Notes: generated by a model not told the origin, from the sequence alone. DNA of 40,979 nucleotides from Minisyncoccota bacterium (GCA_028716745.1 JAQUPE010000006.1:1-40979), one strand, 5' to 3'. Counted from the first letter of the stretch, positions 1-7,430 are shown. A program made the numbers and translations.

Positions 1-119
1 TCCTCTTTCGGCCTTAGGCTCATTAAAACCAGCTGGCTGTGCTTTCCCGTATAAAGCACTTTCCGGAAATTATTATTTTCCAGAGTATCTTTTTCTATGT
101 TTGTATTAAATCCTTTCAT
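1..119 (-). CDS. Cupin-domain protein, N-terminal fragment (runs off window)
   Basis: The reverse strand from an ATG at 119 reads MKGFNTNIEKDTLENNNFRK, followed by VLYTGKHSQLVLMSLRPKE up to the window edge. I recognise this as the start of a small cupin protein of the mannose-6-phosphate isomerase-like type, where NFRKVLYTGKHxQLVLMSL is a conserved opening. The metal-binding histidines lie downstream, outside the window, so the substrate is unknown. The start is supported by a -10 (TATAAT) at 155-160. Only about 39 codons are visible. Confidence 0.75.
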   Translation of the reverse strand, partial: MKGFNTNIEKDTLENNNFRKVLYTGKHSQLVLMSLRPKE

Positions 120-154
120 ATTTTTATTATTTATTAATTTAACGACTTATTTTA

Positions 155-160
155 ATTATA
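155..160 (-). promoter_or_regulatory. -10 hexamer upstream of the cupin gene
   Basis: The reverse strand reads TATAAT, preceded by GG. It lies 35 nt before the cupin ATG, so this gene would have a leader of about 28 nt. The leader ends in TAATAAAA two nt before the ATG. No -35 consensus is obvious. Confidence 0.5.
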
Positions 161-163
161 CCT

Positions 164-400
164 TTATTTTTTAAATTTTTTAACGATATCCACCAAGGCG
201 AAAATAACGCCAATGCCCATTAATCCGTACCCTATCAGCCGGTTCTCTCCAAAAGCAATTCCCGCAATAATAAAAGCAAACGCAATGGCCGCCATTTTAG
301 AAATCGGCCTTTGTTCTTTTTTTCTCACAAAAAACATAACTGCCCCAATTATAGCAAGCGCAACAATAGCTATTAAAATATATGTTTGTGAAGTATTCAT
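164..400 (-). CDS. Small membrane protein, unknown function
   Basis: A 78-residue protein with two hydrophobic segments. The first spans roughly residues 6-24, followed by a basic RKKEQR stretch. The second spans about residues 36-68, with a glycine-rich GYGLMGIGVIF part, and the protein ends in a lysine-rich tail. It looks like a two-span inner membrane protein with basic loops. I do not recognise a family. It has its own extended -10 promoter at 433-443 and follows the PsbP/Kre9-like gene on the same strand with a 52-nt gap. Its function cannot be inferred from its neighbours. Confidence 0.6.
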   Translation of the reverse strand: MNTSQTYILIAIVALAIIGAVMFFVRKKEQRPISKMAAIAFAFIIAGIAFGENRLIGYGLMGIGVIFALVDIVKKFKK

Positions 401-432
401 TTAATTTATCTGCTTTGATTGTCCGTATTTTA

Positions 433-443
433 ATTATAGCAAA
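433..443 (-). promoter_or_regulatory. Extended -10 promoter for the small membrane protein gene
   Basis: On the reverse strand TTTGC precedes TATAAT, giving TGC-TATAAT, an extended -10 element. It lies 32 nt before the ATG at 400. The same TTTGCTATAATT string occurs ahead of the pilin gene at 27,522 and the response regulator gene at 27,974. Confidence 0.55.
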
Positions 444-452
444 ATTTTCCGC

Positions 453-1484
453 CTAATGGATGCCAAAAACTCCGTCGCTTTTGTCATATACGCTGTTTTC
501 CTTGCTATCTTCAATAATGACAAGATATTTTTCCGATGCCGGCAAATCCGTTATTCCCCATACTTCCGCGTATAATTCCTGTACCGTCCATTCATAACTG
601 CCCGTATTCAGCGTATTTGAAACAATGGCGGCGTTGAAATTCTGGCTGTCCGGATTTCCGGAAATTTCCAGCCGTATATTCACGCTTTCCACCGAATCCG
701 GCGCGCTCCAAGTTATTTTTACTTTTTGCCCCTTAGCCCAGCTTTCCCCTCCCTTGGGAGATAAAACTTTTATTGAAGGCAAATCAAAAATCTTAAAAGT
801 AGAAATTATTTTATTAAAAGCATCCAGTCTTTGCTTATCCTCCGGATATTTAGCAAAATCTGTTTTATACATCAGATACATGTTAAATACCCTGCCGTTT
901 TTCTCAAAACTGACGCTTTTTATTTCGGTCGGTTCCATTGACGCTTTCGGCAATATGCTGATTACGGCGTTTTGTTCATTTATCTCTGCTTCCGTTTCGG
1001 AAACAGAACCCGATTCCACCCTAGAATTAAATTCTTTTACAAAATCTTTCAATGATTGTCCGGACGAAAGAGTTCCGATAAATTCAACTCCGCCATATCC
1101 GCTCTCATTTGTGGCTCCCGGCCCGAATAAAGCATTTTTGGGATTATATTTATTAGCTTCCGCATTCCATTCTTTCGGATATTCAAACGAATATCCGCCT
1201 TCTTTATTTATATAAGTAGAATTTATATGATCATCAGATTCATTTATAGTTTGAATCTTATTATTGAAAAAATTAAAGACAACTCCTGCCTCAGCTATCA
1301 CTAAAATAATAGCTGTCCCTAAAATAATTTTTTTCTTGCTTTTTATCAGCCCCACAATGCCAATAATAAACGCTATTAGTCCCATTAACTGTCCACCGGG
1401 GCTATCATCATATCCGCCATATATAAACATAAACACCCCAAATAATGCTGCGAAAATGGATAATATTATTATCTTTATATTCAT
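453..1484 (-). CDS. PsbP-like / Kre9-KNH domain surface protein
   Basis: A 343-aa protein. The start is placed at MNIKIIILSIFAALFGVFMF (ATG at 1484) because the frame upstream of it overlaps the preceding gene. The N-terminus carries three hydrophobic segments within about the first 75 residues. They are followed by a PsbP-like module (INKEGGYSFEYPKEWNAEA, about residues 90-235). The C-terminal ~105 residues open with VLSPKGGESWAKGQKVKITW, typical of the Ser/Thr-rich Kre9/KNH-type extracellular Ig-like fold (Pfam PF10342 type). I infer a membrane-anchored protein with its globular domains outside the cell. It sits 12 nt after the LamG pilin gene, so the two are probably co-transcribed. The substrate is unknown. 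Confidence 0.65.
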   Translation of the reverse strand: MNIKIIILSIFAALFGVFMFIYGGYDDSPGGQLMGLIAFIIGIVGLIKSKKKIILGTAIILVIAEAGVVFNFFNNKIQTINESDDHINSTYINKEGGYSFEYPKEWNAEANKYNPKNALFGPGATNESGYGGVEFIGTLSSGQSLKDFVKEFNSRVESGSVSETEAEINEQNAVISILPKASMEPTEIKSVSFEKNGRVFNMYLMYKTDFAKYPEDKQRLDAFNKIISTFKIFDLPSIKVLSPKGGESWAKGQKVKITWSAPDSVESVNIRLEISGNPDSQNFNAAIVSNTLNTGSYEWTVQELYAEVWGITDLPASEKYLVIIEDSKENSVYDKSDGVFGIH

Positions 1485-1495
1485 ACAGTTTATTT

Positions 1496-3001
1496 TTATC
1501 GGCAAAGATGCTCTCCGCCCAAAACTTTTGCGTAATGTTCGCCTATTTCTCCTCCGCATGCACCACTGCCAACCGTACATCCGCCATTTGTAAGAGCTGT
1601 ATTAAAGATAGCAACCTCATCTATTTTTCCATTAATATATCTTCCCGAACCAAAAGTAGATTTTCCTATCAGCATAGTAACTGTTGAATGATCAAGGGGC
1701 AACGCAGTATTTATAACTAAATCCGCTTCTCCATTTACATATCCGATAAATTTGCTGCCATCATAAGTAAATGCAAGATAATACCACCGGCCAGTTTCTA
1801 AAGTATGAGAACCACTGCCGTCATAAGTTCCAACGGCTGGATCTTCTACATACATAGCTAATTTTCCGTTAGATTTTATAAGCAAAGTAAATCCTTTACC
1901 GCTTGATTCTTTGGCGACAACTGAATTATAAGATTCCGTATAGCCATTAATATAAACCCAAGCTTCAAATGTCATATAAGGAGAAGGACTCAAGCTAGCA
2001 TCATGAGGCACGCTGATATAATCACCTCCGCCATCTAAACTAAAAGCATTGCCGACTATTCCGGCTCCGCCCGCCGTTGCATTGTCCTGCAACGTTCCCT
2101 CATTAGTTCCATAATAATCCGTAGCATCTCCTTCTCCCTGCCAATAAGAAACTAAGCCATCTGTATTTCCTGATCCGCACGATAATACCGCTTTACATTC
2201 CCCTCCGAAACAATAATCTGATGAACAATCCCCATCCACCGAACAAGCTAATCCTTCGGCGCATGGATCGCAGATGTCTCCTCCGCAATCTACATCTGTT
2301 TCATCCTGATTTTTTTCGCTGTCTATGCAACTATCAGGAGCAGCTAATGTCCAAGCCTGATTTGCAATAAGATTTCCGCCGCTTCCAATTTCAAATCGCG
2401 TAGAAGTCGCCCCGCCATCATTAACAGCGTTGTCTGCGAGGAATTTAGCTGACTCTATGCCTGCAGATAGAGCCCAGGAGCCTTTGACGTATGTATAGTA
2501 GAGTCCGCCTGTGGCTGTGTTGGTGGGGTCTATAGGTAAAGCTGCAAATAGAGATCCTGCTGAGGTTTGGACTTGGGTGAAGTCTACGGGGATCCAGCCT
2601 GTGCCATCTATCTTTCTGTAGTTAGTAGATGTCTTGCAGGCATAGGACCATCCTGCTGGGAGAGCTGCTAGTCCGAGGTCTGAGCAGTCTGCTGCGTTAC
2701 TAGGTAGAGATATATATACGGTATTGGCTGTGCCGGTTAGGGTGTAGTTATATGATTGAAATAGACCTATGGCGCTGTTTATTGTTTGGAGATCTGAGAG
2801 TCTTTGAGCGTCTCTAGCTTGTCTGTTTAACTCTGTGGGGTTGATTACTAATATAGTTACTGTGGCTAATATAGCTAGGATGCCTAGGACGACTACGAGT
2901 TCGACGAGGGTGAAGGAGGATTGGAGGTATTTGGAGACGCGGACTGTTCTTTTCCTGCAAAAAAATAAACGAGGAAAATAGAAAGTTATTAGCCTTATCA
3001 T
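1496..3001 (-). CDS. LamG-bearing type IV pilin-like protein (minor pilin/adhesin)
   Basis: A 501-aa protein. A prepilin N-terminus (SSFTLVELVVVLGILAILA, mature residue Phe30, Glu at +5) is followed by a CPR pilin middle domain (TGWIPVDF..ALPIDP, to about residue 215). Next comes a Cys-rich linker with nine cysteines (residues about 222-275, ETDVDCGG..CDPC..DCSSDYC). A LamG/concanavalin-like domain follows (LVSYWQGEGDATDYYG to VAIFNTAL) with an odd Gly/Cys-rich C-terminus. The leader is long (29 aa), and residue -1 is Ser, not the usual Gly. The first ~570 bp differ in codon use (CTA, AGA, CTC) and strand skew from the LamG half. They are closely related to the same part of the gene at 31,282-32,562. 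A TATAAT lies 9 nt before the ATG. Probable role: a minor pilin displaying a carbohydrate- or protein-binding domain. Confidence 0.85.
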   Translation of the reverse strand: MIRLITFYFPRLFFCRKRTVRVSKYLQSSFTLVELVVVLGILAILATVTILVINPTELNRQARDAQRLSDLQTINSAIGLFQSYNYTLTGTANTVYISLPSNAADCSDLGLAALPAGWSYACKTSTNYRKIDGTGWIPVDFTQVQTSAGSLFAALPIDPTNTATGGLYYTYVKGSWALSAGIESAKFLADNAVNDGGATSTRFEIGSGGNLIANQAWTLAAPDSCIDSEKNQDETDVDCGGDICDPCAEGLACSVDGDCSSDYCFGGECKAVLSCGSGNTDGLVSYWQGEGDATDYYGTNEGTLQDNATAGGAGIVGNAFSLDGGGDYISVPHDASLSPSPYMTFEAWVYINGYTESYNSVVAKESSGKGFTLLIKSNGKLAMYVEDPAVGTYDGSGSHTLETGRWYYLAFTYDGSKFIGYVNGEADLVINTALPLDHSTVTMLIGKSTFGSGRYINGKIDEVAIFNTALTNGGCTVGSGACGGEIGEHYAKVLGGEHLCR

Positions 3002-3010
3002 GGTCAGATA

Positions 3011-3016
3011 ATTATA
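3011..3016 (-). promoter_or_regulatory. -10 hexamer of the LamG pilin gene
   Basis: The reverse strand reads TATAAT, 9 nt before the ATG at 3001. A normal 6-7 nt discriminator would put the transcription start within 2-3 nt of the start codon. Confidence 0.55.
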
Positions 3017-3078
3017 GTATGAGATAAGTTAATTTAAAAATGCCTGCCTCTTTATTTTTTCTAAAAGAACTATTATTA

Positions 3079-3084
3079 TATAAA
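3079..3084 (+). promoter_or_regulatory. -10 hexamer of the tRNA-Asn gene
   Basis: TATAAA ends exactly 6 nt before the first base of the mature tRNA. This predicts a primary transcript with a 5' leader of only 0-2 nt. Confidence 0.4.
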
Positions 3085-3090
3085 TACTAT

Positions 3091-3162
3091 TCCGGGATAG
3101 CTCAGCGGTAGAGCGGCGCCCTGTTAAGGCGATGGTCGTAGGTTCGATCCCTACTCCCGGAG
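3091..3162 (+). tRNA. tRNA-Asn (GTT)
   Basis: A full cloverleaf can be drawn. The acceptor stem is TCCGGGA with TCCCGGA. The D arm is GCTC-AGCGGTA-GAGC. The anticodon loop is CTGTTAA with GTT at 3123-3125. The T arm is GTAGG-TTCGATC-CCTAC. The discriminator is G73, as expected for asparagine. The anticodon stem has one mismatch at its outer end. The 3' CCA is not encoded (the sequence continues G-C-A-A), so a CCA-adding enzyme is needed. It is a single isolated gene. Confidence 0.95.
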
Positions 3163-3234
3163 CAAAGATTTCGATTAAAAAATCATCATTGATATGAGGA
3201 GCTTTTATTTGATTTTTTAATGTATTTATGGTAT

Positions 3235-3240
3235 TATAAC
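3235..3240 (+). promoter_or_regulatory. -10 hexamer of the 75-aa protein gene
   Basis: TATAAC, exactly 6 nt before the ATG at 3247. This is the leaderless spacing seen at many genes here, and it supports 3247 over the upstream in-frame ATG at 3220. Confidence 0.45.
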
Positions 3241-3246
3241 AACAAT

Positions 3247-3474
3247 ATGAAAACAAAAGATTTATTGGAACTTAATCAAATCAAAACATCCCTTTTAGAT
3301 TTTATGAAATCTTACAACAAAAGCGTCCCCGCCGGCTTTCCTCGCGCATCAGCCAAGATATTGAAAAGCTTTCAATTATTGCACCCTACGCTTTTTAAGG
3401 TTAACGACGAATGGTCCATCGATAAACACAGAAAAAGAGTAATGGACTGGATTCCCTCGAGCTCTAAATTATAA
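3247..3474 (+). CDS. Small conserved-looking protein, unknown function
   Basis: A 75-aa soluble protein starting MKTKDLLELNQIKTSLLDFM. It contains a SVPAGFPRASAKILKSFQ stretch and ends in KHRKRVMDWIPSSSKL. It is rich in Lys/Arg and likely helical (helix-loop-helix). It has no signal peptide or membrane span. I chose the ATG at 3247, not 3220, because a -10 box sits 6 nt before it. A strong terminator follows directly, so it is a monocistronic gene. I have a vague impression of similar small proteins in CPR genomes but cannot name a family. Confidence 0.65.
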   Translation: MKTKDLLELNQIKTSLLDFMKSYNKSVPAGFPRASAKILKSFQLLHPTLFKVNDEWSIDKHRKRVMDWIPSSSKL

Positions 3475-3502
3475 AAAACATCCTGAATTAGGATGTTTTT
3501 TT
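3474..3502. terminator. Bidirectional intrinsic terminator
   Basis: AAAAAACATCCT pairs with AGGATGTTTTTT around a short GAATT loop. The A-run and T-run flank the stem on both sides. It separates the convergent 75-aa gene (+) from the EamA gene (-). Confidence 0.85.
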
Positions 3503-3506
3503 ATTA

Positions 3507-4364
3507 TTAAAACTTTATACGCAATAAAATCATGCCAATAACAACAACGGCTGTAGCCAGAATTTTTTGCCTGAAATGTTCTTTTTCTTTGAGAAATATT
3601 ATTCCTCCGATAACGGTTAATAAAGTAACCATTTGTAAAAGCGGATAAGCTAATGTTATATCCATAACGGAAAAAGTCTTAAGAGTAAAATAATAGCTTG
3701 CCGTTTGAATAATCGTTCCCGCAAAAGCAATCCAGCCTTTTGTCCTAAGCAGGTGCTTAAAACCCTCAATGTTTTTCGGCAAAAATACGGCCAATAAAAT
3801 AGTGGGAAATAAATAAACCAAAAAATTATAAACTTCCGGATTAAAATATCCCAGGGAGGCCTTATCCACTATAGCCACAATTGATGCTAATAATGCGCTT
3901 CCTAACGTCCAAAGAATACCGGGGTCTGTAAGCCTTCCCCATTTTCTTTCCGGGTGCCAGATTAAAAGCGAGATACCCAAGAAAATAAGGGCCGTTGCGA
4001 TTGTTTTAAAAATTGTCGCGGTTTCTCCCAAAAGCAATATTCCCAAAATAAAAGTCCATATTATTCTGGATTGGCTTACCGGCTCCCGCAAAGACAGATC
4101 TGTTTTTTTATAAGCGATAAAAGCGGAAACGGCTAAAACTGCCCAAAGAATGCTGGCGATACCAAGAAAAAGTATTGCATTGCCGCTTTTTGGAAAAGAA
4201 AAATTTATAGCCGCCAAAGGCAATGAAATTGCCGCTGAAACCAAATTACCAAAAAAAGCATAGGGATAAGCCTCAACATTTTTAAGAATGTATTTATGAA
4301 TTATTTTAGTGATAACTCCGCAAATTATCGCTATAAATAAAAATATAAAAGCCTGTAGGGACAT
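3507..4364 (-). CDS. EamA/DMT-family transporter
   Basis: A 285-aa protein with about ten hydrophobic segments arranged as two halves of five, the EamA (drug/metabolite transporter) layout. Typical features are LSLREPVSQSRIIWTFILG at the end of the first half and the late repeat AYPLLQMVTLLTVIGGIIFL followed by KEKEHFRQK. It sits in the cytoplasmic membrane. The substrate cannot be read from the sequence. Its ATG is 2 nt after the obgE stop, so it is translated from the same mRNA. The terminator at 3474-3502 ends the unit. Confidence 0.8.
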   Translation of the reverse strand: MSLQAFIFLFIAIICGVITKIIHKYILKNVEAYPYAFFGNLVSAAISLPLAAINFSFPKSGNAILFLGIASILWAVLAVSAFIAYKKTDLSLREPVSQSRIIWTFILGILLLGETATIFKTIATALIFLGISLLIWHPERKWGRLTDPGILWTLGSALLASIVAIVDKASLGYFNPEVYNFLVYLFPTILLAVFLPKNIEGFKHLLRTKGWIAFAGTIIQTASYYFTLKTFSVMDITLAYPLLQMVTLLTVIGGIIFLKEKEHFRQKILATAVVVIGMILLRIKF

Positions 4365-4366
4365 GG

Positions 4367-5341
4367 TTATTTTTTAGCGTATTTTTTCTTAATAATCGCG
4401 TTGAGGATTTTCTTCACTTTTTCAATGCTATCAAAATCGTATATGGAAATAGGCATTACATTGGAATTTAATTTCTTCAAAGTCTCTTTTTTCTTTTTTA
4501 ACGCAGCCGCGCTCAACACATCGCTTTTTGTAAGAAACAAATATTCTTTCTTTTTTAATAATTCCTTATTATAGGCGCCGAGCTCTTTCCTGATAATTTT
4601 ATATTCTTTAACCGGACTAGTGGATTCCGCCGATACCAAATGAAACAATATCTTTGTCCTTTCCACGTGGCGTAAAAACTTAATGCCCAAGCCCTTTCCC
4701 CCCGAGGCGCCCGCAATAATTCCCGGGATGTCCGCCAAAATCAATTCATAATAAGCGCCCAAATGCGGCTCCAGCGTGGTAAAAGGATAATTTGCTACTT
4801 TACTTTTGGCATTGGTCAATTCATTTATCAAGCTTGATTTGCCGGAATTAGGAACGCCGATTAAGCCGACATCGGCGATAAGCTTAAGCTCCATCCGCAA
4901 AACAAATTTTTCTCCGGCTAAACCTTCCTGAAATCTTCTTGGGCTGGTATTGCGCGGAGAACGAAAAAGAAAATTGCCCTTTCCCCCATGACCTCCTTTT
5001 GCCACGACTACCCGCTCCCCGATAGCGGTAATTTCCTGGTCAATTTTAGTTTCCAAATTATGAATAACCGTTCCCACCGGAACTTTTAAAATCAAATCTT
5101 CGCCATCCTTGCCGTCAACAAACTGCCCCCTTCCGTCCTGCCCTTTTGTCGCGGTTAAATCTTTTTTATAGCGGAACTGCCTCAACGCTCCGAGATCAGC
5201 AACTCCTTCGCAATAAATACTGCCTCCGTCCCCTCCGCTTCCGCCGGCAGGCCCAAGGCTCATAACGTTCTTATTAAAAGCCACGGCGCCTTTCCCGCCG
5301 TGTCCCGCAGAAACTGTAATTTTTATATCATCTATAAGCAT
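4367..5341 (-). CDS. obgE: GTPase Obg/CgtA
   Basis: A 324-aa ribosome-associated GTPase involved in 50S maturation and stress signalling. The N-terminal Obg fold (about 1-155) has the glycine-rich GHGGKGAVAF and GPAGGSGGDGG motifs. The G domain has P-loop GVPNSGKSS, switch II DIPG and a TKSD specificity motif. The C-terminal OCT domain of Bacillus-type Obg is absent, so this is the short form. The upstream -10 (TAGAAT at 5348-5353) lies 6 nt before the ATG, suggesting a leaderless transcript. It is the first gene of an obgE-eamA pair. Confidence 0.95.
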   Translation of the reverse strand: MLIDDIKITVSAGHGGKGAVAFNKNVMSLGPAGGSGGDGGSIYCEGVADLGALRQFRYKKDLTATKGQDGRGQFVDGKDGEDLILKVPVGTVIHNLETKIDQEITAIGERVVVAKGGHGGKGNFLFRSPRNTSPRRFQEGLAGEKFVLRMELKLIADVGLIGVPNSGKSSLINELTNAKSKVANYPFTTLEPHLGAYYELILADIPGIIAGASGGKGLGIKFLRHVERTKILFHLVSAESTSPVKEYKIIRKELGAYNKELLKKKEYLFLTKSDVLSAAALKKKKETLKKLNSNVMPISIYDFDSIEKVKKILNAIIKKKYAKK

Positions 5342-5347
5342 TTTACT

Positions 5348-5353
5348 ATTCTA
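5348..5353 (-). promoter_or_regulatory. -10 hexamer of obgE
   Basis: The reverse strand reads TAGAAT with exactly 6 nt to the obgE ATG. Confidence 0.5.
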
Positions 5354-5393
5354 ATCTAAATCGCTTATAAAAGCCAAAAAATCCTTAAATTGC

Positions 5394-5399
5394 TATAAT
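5394..5399 (+). promoter_or_regulatory. -10 hexamer of the lactate permease gene
   Basis: TGC-TATAAT (extended -10), 10 nt before the ATG at 5410. The expected leader is about 3 nt, and no SD is present. Confidence 0.55.
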
Positions 5400-5409
5400 A
5401 AATTAATAA

Positions 5410-6906
5410 ATGCTTAGTCTTCCATTTGTTTTATCAATTATTCCTTTTGCGGTTTTTCTTCTGCTTCTGCTTTGGAGAAAAATGACGCTTCTTAAAGTTT
5501 CCGCTCTGACGCTGGTTATAACGGCAGCGCTGACGCTTTTTTACTGGAAAATAATCCCTGCACTGCTTTTAGTTTCTTTTGCCAAAGGATTTTTCGTGGC
5601 TCTGGATATTTTTCTCATAATTTTGGGCGCCATATTCTTTTTGGAAGTCCTCAGGGATTTAAAGGTCATAGACAATATTTCATATTATTTGGAATCTTTT
5701 TCAAAAGACTACAGGATACAAGTAATAATCTTGGCGTGGTTTTTCGAAAACTTTTTGGAAGGAACGGCAGGCTTTGGAACCGCATCGGTAATTGTCGCGC
5801 CGCTTCTTATCGGCCTCGGATTATCGCCCCTTAAAGCAATTATTATCTCCCTTTTGGGAAACAGCACCTCCGTAGTTTTCGGCGCCGCCGGAACGCCTAT
5901 ACGCGTCGGATTTGCCGGCCTGGATTATTCAACTATCCCGCAATTATCCGCTTGGATAAATTGCATCGGATTTATAGTCCCTATTTTTATGCTCTTAACC
6001 TTGGTGGCCGATAAACAAGATAAGAAAAAACAATTTTGGGAAGCGCTGCCTTTCGCCATTTGGGCGGGAATTGCCTTCGTAATTCCTTCCGCATTGGTTG
6101 TTTTTCTTGGCCAGGAATTCCCTTCCATTCTGGGCTCTGTTATAGGACTGCTATTGGTTTTACTGACAACTAAGCTTGGGATTTTCTCTCCAAAAAATAT
6201 CCGCACCGCCCACGAAATATGGGAACCCAAACAAACGCTTTCTTATTTCAGGGCATTCTTTCCGTATTGTCTTTTAATTATTGCTCTTATTCTGGGAAAA
6301 ATATTTCTTGGTTCAATAAATTTTTCTATTCCGCTTGATATCAATCACAAATTCAATTTATTCAATCCGGGATTTGCGTTTCTTATTGTAGGATTGCCGG
6401 TCGCTCTCTTTTGGGGCTCAACAAGACACAAAATAGCCCTTCAGGCCATAAAAGTAGCGATTAAAAGCTCCATTGAACCATTTTTAGTTATTGCTTCCAT
6501 TTCTATAGTCGTTCAATTGATGATTAATTCCGGACAAAATTTAAGCGGTCTTCCCTCTTCAATAGCGCTGATAGCGAAAAATTTTGAAACGGCGATGCTT
6601 CCTTTCTGGGCTCCATTTATCGGCGCCTTCGGAAGCTTCATTACCGGCAGTGCAACTATTTCCAATATCATGTTCGGTAATTTTCTTAATTTTGCCTCCC
6701 AGGCAATAAATATGGACTCAGCAAAAGTTCTGGCGCTGGCGCTGGTAGGCGGAGCCTTGGGAAATATGACTGCATTAGCCGACATGCTTGCCGCCGAAGC
6801 TGTTGTCGGATTAAAAAATCACGAAAGGCATGTTTTAAAAGGAGTTATTATCCCCTGTCTTATCTGTCTGATTCTTACAGGAATCATAGGAGTTTTAATA
6901 ATTTAA
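5410..6906 (+). CDS. lctP: L-lactate permease family protein
   Basis: A 498-aa polytopic membrane protein of the LctP/LldP family (lactate:H+ symport). The hallmark stretch ENFLEGTAGFGTASVIVAPL is at about residues 114-133. It is followed by LGNSTSVVFGAAGTPIRVGF and the late GAFGSFITGSATISNIMFGN, which mirrors the first motif. About 13-14 hydrophobic segments are seen and the length is near the family norm. In a fermentative organism it could export lactate rather than import it; that is inference. A bacteriohemerythrin gene follows after 18 nt. Confidence 0.88.
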   Translation: MLSLPFVLSIIPFAVFLLLLLWRKMTLLKVSALTLVITAALTLFYWKIIPALLLVSFAKGFFVALDIFLIILGAIFFLEVLRDLKVIDNISYYLESFSKDYRIQVIILAWFFENFLEGTAGFGTASVIVAPLLIGLGLSPLKAIIISLLGNSTSVVFGAAGTPIRVGFAGLDYSTIPQLSAWINCIGFIVPIFMLLTLVADKQDKKKQFWEALPFAIWAGIAFVIPSALVVFLGQEFPSILGSVIGLLLVLLTTKLGIFSPKNIRTAHEIWEPKQTLSYFRAFFPYCLLIIALILGKIFLGSINFSIPLDINHKFNLFNPGFAFLIVGLPVALFWGSTRHKIALQAIKVAIKSSIEPFLVIASISIVVQLMINSGQNLSGLPSSIALIAKNFETAMLPFWAPFIGAFGSFITGSATISNIMFGNFLNFASQAINMDSAKVLALALVGGALGNMTALADMLAAEAVVGLKNHERHVLKGVIIPCLICLILTGIIGVLII

Positions 6907-6912
6907 TTTTGT

Positions 6913-6918
6913 TATAAT
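6913..6918 (+). promoter_or_regulatory. -10 hexamer of the bacteriohemerythrin gene
   Basis: TATAAT, 6 nt before the ATG at 6925, squeezed into the 18-nt gap after lctP. It is consistent with an independent leaderless transcript. Confidence 0.55.
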
Positions 6919-6924
6919 TAATTT

Positions 6925-7341
6925 ATGAATAAATTTGTTTGGACTCCTAAATATAGCGTCGGCATAGATTCTATAGATGATCAGCACAAGCATTTTTTTG
7001 ATATGGCTAATAAAACTATGGAATTAGCCGGCGAATCAAAAACCGAACCAAGAACAATTTTTGAGGCACTGGAAGAACTTGGCGACTATGCCTTCTATCA
7101 TTTTGGAACCGAAGAAGATTATTTTGACAGCCTTCATTACACTGAAGCCGATGCGCACAAATCAATCCATAATACTTTCAGGCAAAAAATCCAAAACATA
7201 ATGACTTCCGCCCGAGAAGGAGAAAATATCCATAAAATAGCCAAGGAAGCCGCTTCTTTTGCCGGCGATTGGCTTTTCAATCATATTCTGGAAATGGATA
7301 AAAAATACGCCGTATTTTTTCACGAACACGGAGTTAAATAA
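6925..7341 (+). CDS. Bacteriohemerythrin
   Basis: A 138-aa four-helix protein that binds O2 at a di-iron centre. All expected iron ligands are present in order: His21, His59 and Glu63 (HxxxE), His78 and His82 (HxxxH), His120 and Asp125 (HxxxxD). The opening VWTPKYSVGIDSIDDQHKHF is classic. There is no signal peptide, so it acts in the cytoplasm. Possible roles are oxygen scavenging, transport or sensing. It has its own -10 box and lies directly after lactate permease, which could suit an oxygen-sensitive fermenter. Confidence 0.92.
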   Translation: MNKFVWTPKYSVGIDSIDDQHKHFFDMANKTMELAGESKTEPRTIFEALEELGDYAFYHFGTEEDYFDSLHYTEADAHKSIHNTFRQKIQNIMTSAREGENIHKIAKEAASFAGDWLFNHILEMDKKYAVFFHEHGVK

Positions 7342-7355
7342 TTTCCTTTTTTACA

Positions 7356-7384
7356 TTGACAAAAGGCTGTTTTAATGCTATTTT
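7356..7384 (+). promoter_or_regulatory. Promoter of the sigma-factor gene
   Basis: -35 TTGACA (7356-7361), a 17-bp spacer, and -10 TATTTT (7379-7384). It has a consensus -35, unlike most promoters here, and predicts a leader of about 45 nt. A small inverted repeat (TTACA..TGTAA) lies in the leader. Confidence 0.65.
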
Positions 7385-7423
7385 ATTAGTAGTTACATTT
7401 ACATCTGTAAAATCTATGCTTTT

Positions 7424-7430
7424 GGAGGAG
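7424..7430 (+). promoter_or_regulatory. Perfect Shine-Dalgarno sequence (GGAGGAG)
   Basis: GGAGGAG with 6 nt to the ATG at 7437. It is the only strong SD I found before any gene in the window, although the 16S rRNA encoded here has no matching anti-SD. Confidence 0.8.

Noticed and set aside
1485-1580. N-terminal extension of the PsbP/Kre9-like protein
   Set aside because: It overlaps the LamG pilin coding region and is Arg-rich out-of-frame sequence; MNIKIIILSIF is a far better start.
2430-3001. Diversity-generating retroelement acting on the pilin cassette
   Set aside because: No reverse transcriptase, template repeat or adenine-specific substitution pattern is seen in the window; duplication or conversion explains the similarity better.
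3029-3256. A 75-codon minus-strand frame across the tRNA gene (GVGIEPTTIALTGRRS-type peptide)
   Set aside because: This peptide is the well-known false translation of a tRNA gene; the frame is antisense to tRNA-Asn.
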